Source: Gemmatimonadota bacterium (GTDB taxonomy: Bacteria > Gemmatimonadota > Gemmatimonadetes > Longimicrobiales > Gaopeijiaceae). From it: a stretch of DNA of 35,550 bases. The stretch is taken from contig JAPPGI010000063.1 of NCBI GenBank assembly GCA_028874985.1, positions 1 through 35,550 on the forward strand. Reading direction: 5' to 3'. Shown in pieces: positions 32,593-35,550 of this stretch (the stretch's first letter is position 1; each line of letters opens with the position of its first letter). The notes beneath the pieces were generated by a model that worked only from the letters and a program-made list of their open reading frames with translations, was not told the DNA's origin and made no database searches. A program made the translations under genes and the position numbers.

Positions 32593-33035
32593 ATGCGCGG
32601 GCGGAGGGTGGACGGACGCCGCTCCATGTGGCGGCGGAGTACGCGGCGCCCGACGTGGTGGCGGTGCTGCTGGACCTGGGGGCGGAGGTGAACGCGCGCC
32701 TGGAGGACGGGGCGACGCCCCTTCACGGCGCTGCATCGCGCGGACCGTCCCCGGAGATTCTGGAACTGCTGGTGCGGGCCGGCGCGGACCTGCAGGCGCG
32801 CGGCAACGGGGGGCGCACCCCACTACATGAGGCAGCCCGGATTCCGGAGAAATACCAACTGCTTCTTCAGCTCGGTGCCGATCCAGCTGCGCCCGACGAC
32901 GATGGCCTCACCCCATCGGACTACCTGCGAGGCAAGGTGCCGCGCGATCGGCTGGGTGCCGTAGGCGTGGGCCGCCGGGTGGTCAACCCGTGCAGGGGTG
33001 GGGGGAACTCGGCTTTCCGCAACTTCCCACGATGA
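32589..33035 (+). pseudogene. Decayed ankyrin gene, piece 6 (C-terminal repeats)
   Basis: Genuine from about 32515 (TPLHSAVSANSGPDVIVALL) through four repeats to LTPSDYLRGKVPRDR. The C-terminal tail (VVNPCRGGGNSAFRNFPR) is unlike those of the other paralogs. It ends 36 nt before the convergent peptidase stop. Confidence 0.5.
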
Positions 33036-33071
33036 CGACGCGCAGCCATGGCCCGGCCCCCAGCCTCCCCC

Positions 33072-35492
33072 TCAGCTGATCGGCCGCTTCTTCTTCTTCA
33101 GCCCGTCCTGCTGCTCGATGTACGACAGCCCCTTCGTGATCCAGTCCGGCGCCGGCTCGCCCTTCAGGTAGTGGGCGAACCACTGCATGATCCGGTTGCG
33201 GTAGTCCTTCTGGTTGGGCTCCTCCCTGAGGCCGTGGTTCTCGCCGTCGTAGACCAGCAGCACCATGTCCTTCCCGGCCCGCCGGGCCGCGTTGTAGAAC
33301 TCGACCCCCTGGTTGAACTCGACCGCCCCGTCCTCGCTGCCGAACATCATGAGCAGGGGCGTGTTCATGTTCCGGATGTGGTGCACGGGTGAGTTGGCGT
33401 GGTAGGCGTCCCAGTCCTCCCACCACGGCACCTGCATGCGTCCCTGGCTGATCTCGAAGATGTGCGCGTCGGTGCCGCCCGAGTTCCAGTAGAAGGACAG
33501 GTACATGCTCATGAGGTTGGTGAGGGGTGCGCCCGCCACGGCGGCCGCGAAGAGGTCGTCCTGGGTGACGAAGAAGGTGGTCTGGTAGCCGCCCCAGGAG
33601 TGGCCGATGAGGCCGACCCGCCCGGGGTCGATCATGCCGGTGGCGACCGCCGCCGCGACGGCCGGGCGCAGGGTCTCGACATTGGACTGGCCGGGCCGCC
33701 GGTCGCGGTACACGATGTCCGGCTGCAGGACGAAGTAGCCGTCCTGGCTCCAAGCCTGGACGTTGTAGTAGCTGGTCTCGTCGGGGACGATGTAGCGGTG
33801 GAGTCCCTGCGACAGCAGCTCGTAGTGGTAGACGATCATGGGGTACTGCCTGCCCTCCTCGTAGACGGCGGGGTAGGTGAGCGAGCCCTGGAGCCTGCGT
33901 CCCCGTTCGTTCTCGTAGTCGATGAGCTCGGTGCGGCCCCAGGCGTAGTCGTCCTGAAAGGGATTGGTGTTGGTGACCTGCCGCGTGTCCCTGAAGTATC
34001 CGTCGGTCACGAAGTAGTCGGGCGAATCGTCGAAGCGCTCCTTGCGGACGATGTACACGTCGGCGTCCTCGGCCTTCCGCAGTCCGCCGAAGAAGCCGAA
34101 GCTGGCGTCCTCCCAGAAGAGCGGTTCGGGCGTGTCGCCGCGGCGCGCGCGCGAGAAGCCGGCCTTCTTGGTCCACTGTCCGTAGGTCGAGTAGTAGAGA
34201 GGCTCGTCCGGGTCGTAGGCGTCGGCCTCGAAGTCCAGCCGGACCACCCGGTGGCGCACCTGGTCCTCGGCGCCCCGCGTGAGACGCCTGCCGCCCGAGC
34301 CGTCGGGCTGCACCTCCCACACGTCCCAGCGGTCGTTGATGAGCAGCGCCTCGTCGTCCTCCAGCCACCCCGACATGCCGAAAGAGGGCATCTGTTCGCG
34401 GGTGGGTGTCTGGTCGAGGTTGACGAATTCGCCGTCCAGCCCCCCGGTGATGTTGCGGGTCTCGCCGCTCCTCAGGTCGCGGGTCCGGTAGTCCTCGCCC
34501 TCGAACCACAGCAGGTAGCGGCCGCCGGGACTGGCGCCGTAGTCCTGGAAGACGCGCTCGCGCACCAGTTCGCGCTGCCCGGAGCCGGCGTCGACCACGT
34601 ACAGGTCGAAGGCCTGCTGGCGGAACATGGCGTCGACGTCGTAGGGGGTCTCGTCGCGGGCGATCATGTGCCGGCCGCCCTCGACGATGGAGGCCCGGTC
34701 CGCGTGATCGCCGCCCAGCTGCAGGAAGCTCCCCTCCTCCAGCCGCCACCGCCCGATGTGGTTGACCTGCCGCAGGAACCGGTCCCGCACGCGTTGCTGG
34801 GGCACGGGGTCCACGTCCTTCGAATGCCAGATCTCGACGCCGGGCGGGTCTTCGTCCTCTTCCTCGGCGGGCTTGGCCGGCTCCTCGCCCTCCTCGTCTT
34901 CGCCGTCCCCGTCCCCTTCGCCCTCGTCGTCGCCCTCACCCTCGCCCTCTTCCTCGTCACCGTCCCCTTCGCCCTCTTCCTCCCCGCCCTCACCCTCTTC
35001 GCCTTCACCTTCCTCTTCTCCTTCACCTTCCTCTTCTCCTTCACCCTCTTCCCCGTCCCCCTCACCTTCCTCACCTTCCTCGCCTTCCTCGCCCTCCTCG
35101 CCCTCCTCGCCCTCCTCGCCCTCCTTCTCGACCGGCGTGCGCTCCTGCAGTCCCAGGAAGATCGTATTCCCCTTGTCCGACCAGGACGGCCGCCGGTGCT
35201 CGACCACGCGCATCCCCCCGGGCAGCAGTACCGCGCCCTCGTCGCCGCGCGGATCCAGCACGAAGGCGGTGAAGTCGTCGTCGTCCAGATCGCGCCAGGC
35301 CAGGGCCACATGCGCGGTATCCTCGTGATCCTCGTCGGTGTAGGTCTTGAGGACGACCAGATCGGCCGCGTCCTCGCGCCAGCCCAGGTGGCGGTACCTG
35401 GCCTCGTCGGTGTCGAGCGACCGCAGTCGCCCGGTCCCGGGGTCGTACAGTCGCACGCCGTTGCCGACCTGGTCGTCGGCGTCGATCGTCAT
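33072..35492 (-). CDS. S9-family prolyl oligopeptidase-type serine peptidase, N-terminus apparently missing
   Basis: 806-residue frame. The C-terminal alpha/beta-hydrolase domain carries the triad: Ser632 in GLIGHSWGGYQT, Asp721 in GSEDGAVEF and His753 in DGENHGLREE. Residues ~220-530 form WD40/propeller-like strands. These features fit S9 peptidases, which cut short peptides or trim terminal residues. A Glu/Gly/Asp tract at about 122-216 interrupts the propeller region. The start MTIDADDQVGNGVRLYDP resembles the middle of longer relatives, which usually carry a signal peptide and ~150-250 more residues. In this frame a TGA lies at 35529-35531, so the gene is 5'-broken or frameshifted near the window edge. 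GGGGAAG about 11 nt before ATG 35492 could allow a secondary start. Confidence 0.8.
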   Translation of the reverse strand: MTIDADDQVGNGVRLYDPGTGRLRSLDTDEARYRHLGWREDAADLVVLKTYTDEDHEDTAHVALAWRDLDDDDFTAFVLDPRGDEGAVLLPGGMRVVEHRRPSWSDKGNTIFLGLQERTPVEKEGEEGEEGEEGEEGEEGEEGEGDGEEGEGEEEGEGEEEGEGEEGEGGEEEGEGDGDEEEGEGEGDDEGEGDGDGEDEEGEEPAKPAEEEDEDPPGVEIWHSKDVDPVPQQRVRDRFLRQVNHIGRWRLEEGSFLQLGGDHADRASIVEGGRHMIARDETPYDVDAMFRQQAFDLYVVDAGSGQRELVRERVFQDYGASPGGRYLLWFEGEDYRTRDLRSGETRNITGGLDGEFVNLDQTPTREQMPSFGMSGWLEDDEALLINDRWDVWEVQPDGSGGRRLTRGAEDQVRHRVVRLDFEADAYDPDEPLYYSTYGQWTKKAGFSRARRGDTPEPLFWEDASFGFFGGLRKAEDADVYIVRKERFDDSPDYFVTDGYFRDTRQVTNTNPFQDDYAWGRTELIDYENERGRRLQGSLTYPAVYEEGRQYPMIVYHYELLSQGLHRYIVPDETSYYNVQAWSQDGYFVLQPDIVYRDRRPGQSNVETLRPAVAAAVATGMIDPGRVGLIGHSWGGYQTTFFVTQDDLFAAAVAGAPLTNLMSMYLSFYWNSGGTDAHIFEISQGRMQVPWWEDWDAYHANSPVHHIRNMNTPLLMMFGSEDGAVEFNQGVEFYNAARRAGKDMVLLVYDGENHGLREEPNQKDYRNRIMQWFAHYLKGEPAPDWITKGLSYIEQQDGLKKKKRPIS
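34845..35129 (-). repeat. Low-complexity acidic codon repeat inside the S9 peptidase gene
   Basis: 285 nt coding almost only Glu, Gly and Asp, mostly as GEE/GEG units. The plus strand shows runs of CTC, TTC and GCC triplets. Repeats of a 9-nt unit (GGCGAGGAG on the coding strand) make it prone to slippage. The translated tract would be a highly charged flexible loop inserted between two propeller blades. Confidence 0.85.
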
Positions 35493-35550
35493 CGCGAGGG
35501 TTCTTCCCCTTTTCTGGTGGGTAGCAGGTCATGCGCGTAGGCCATCGGGG

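Larger units (their letters stand above)
30364..33035 (+). pseudogene. Giant ankyrin-repeat gene in advanced decay (at least five frameshifts and a large internal deletion)
   Basis: The fourth tandem member starts well: ATG 30364 with GGAG 10 nt upstream, signal peptide MSRIAPFAAIAALLAAIAPPAPA, Pro linker and Cys cap (C-x22-C). Reading frames then break near 30720 (extra base in GGGAAAG), 31010, 31435, 32107 and 32510. All four cap modules can still be read across frames, with first cysteines at about 30469, 30902, 31667 and 32209. The distance between caps two and three is 765 nt against 1401 nt in the two preceding genes, so about 636 nt are missing. Caps three and four remain 542 nt apart, as in the relatives (540). 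It probably yields no full-length product unless the indels are assembly errors. Confidence 0.75.

Noticed and set aside
19955-33035. Regular ~99-nt repetition resembling a direct-repeat or CRISPR-like array
   Set aside because: The period equals 33 codons and follows the ankyrin consensus in frame; units diverge and there are no constant repeats with unique spacers.
33399-35540. 713-codon plus-strand open frame opposite the S9 peptidase
   Set aside because: It is the antisense reading of a gene with an intact catalytic triad. Its Leu/Val/Phe-rich stretch is just the complement of the Glu/Gly tract.

Overview
The window is GC-rich bacterial DNA with a high coding density. Several features point to a Gemmatimonadota-like bacterium: paralogous 6-bladed beta-propeller lipoproteins, one with the DSAGVRIAEN signature; an S9 prolyl-oligopeptidase of a type common in that phylum; and signal-peptide proteins ending in RAQ. 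This is inference from gene style. No rRNA or other phylogenetic marker is present, and no tRNA or CRISPR array was seen.

Layout. (1) 1-6660 is an accessory region. It holds the N-terminal part of a tyrosine integrase running off the left edge, a broken beta-propeller remnant, an intact beta-propeller lipoprotein, two tiny ORFs that both begin MSYSG, a run of three adjacent hairpins, and a two-gene minus-strand operon of DUF262-DUF1524 (GmrSD/SspE-like) proteins. One of that pair has lost its HNH histidines. (2) 6663-12755 holds a 5'-truncated ankyrin gene, a lipoprotein with three cadherin/Ig-like repeats, a small signal-peptide ORF with a single Cys cap, and an 878-residue ankyrin protein. 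(3) 12756-18111 contains an IS630-type transposase scrap, a frameshifted HEAT-repeat gene, two more beta-propeller proteins and a DUF2236/MpaB-Lcp-type oxygenase. (4) 18187-33035 is a candidate ~15 kb operon: an inner-membrane protein with a TonB C-terminal domain, a small lipoprotein, then four giant signal-peptide ankyrin genes in tandem. The first is intact, the second and third each carry one frameshift, and the fourth is badly decayed. (5) 33072-35492 (minus) encodes an S9 serine peptidase with an intact triad, a ~95-residue Glu/Gly tract and an apparently missing N-terminus.

The most striking content is the ankyrin family. Each full-length member is built from four blocks, and each block opens with a non-ankyrin cap holding two cysteines at fixed spacing (x19 or x22, then x19, x18, x19). 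The caps lie at almost the same residue positions in different paralogs. In the intact 1077-residue member every cysteine belongs to a cap, which suggests exported, disulfide-stapled ankyrin solenoids. With the TonB-C protein and lipoprotein in the same operon, this looks like an undescribed cell-envelope or secreted module. Its function is unknown; interaction with host or prey proteins is only a guess.

Caveat: frameshift counts depend on assembly accuracy. Most non-ankyrin genes are intact, which argues against uniformly poor sequence, but read-level confirmation would decide.
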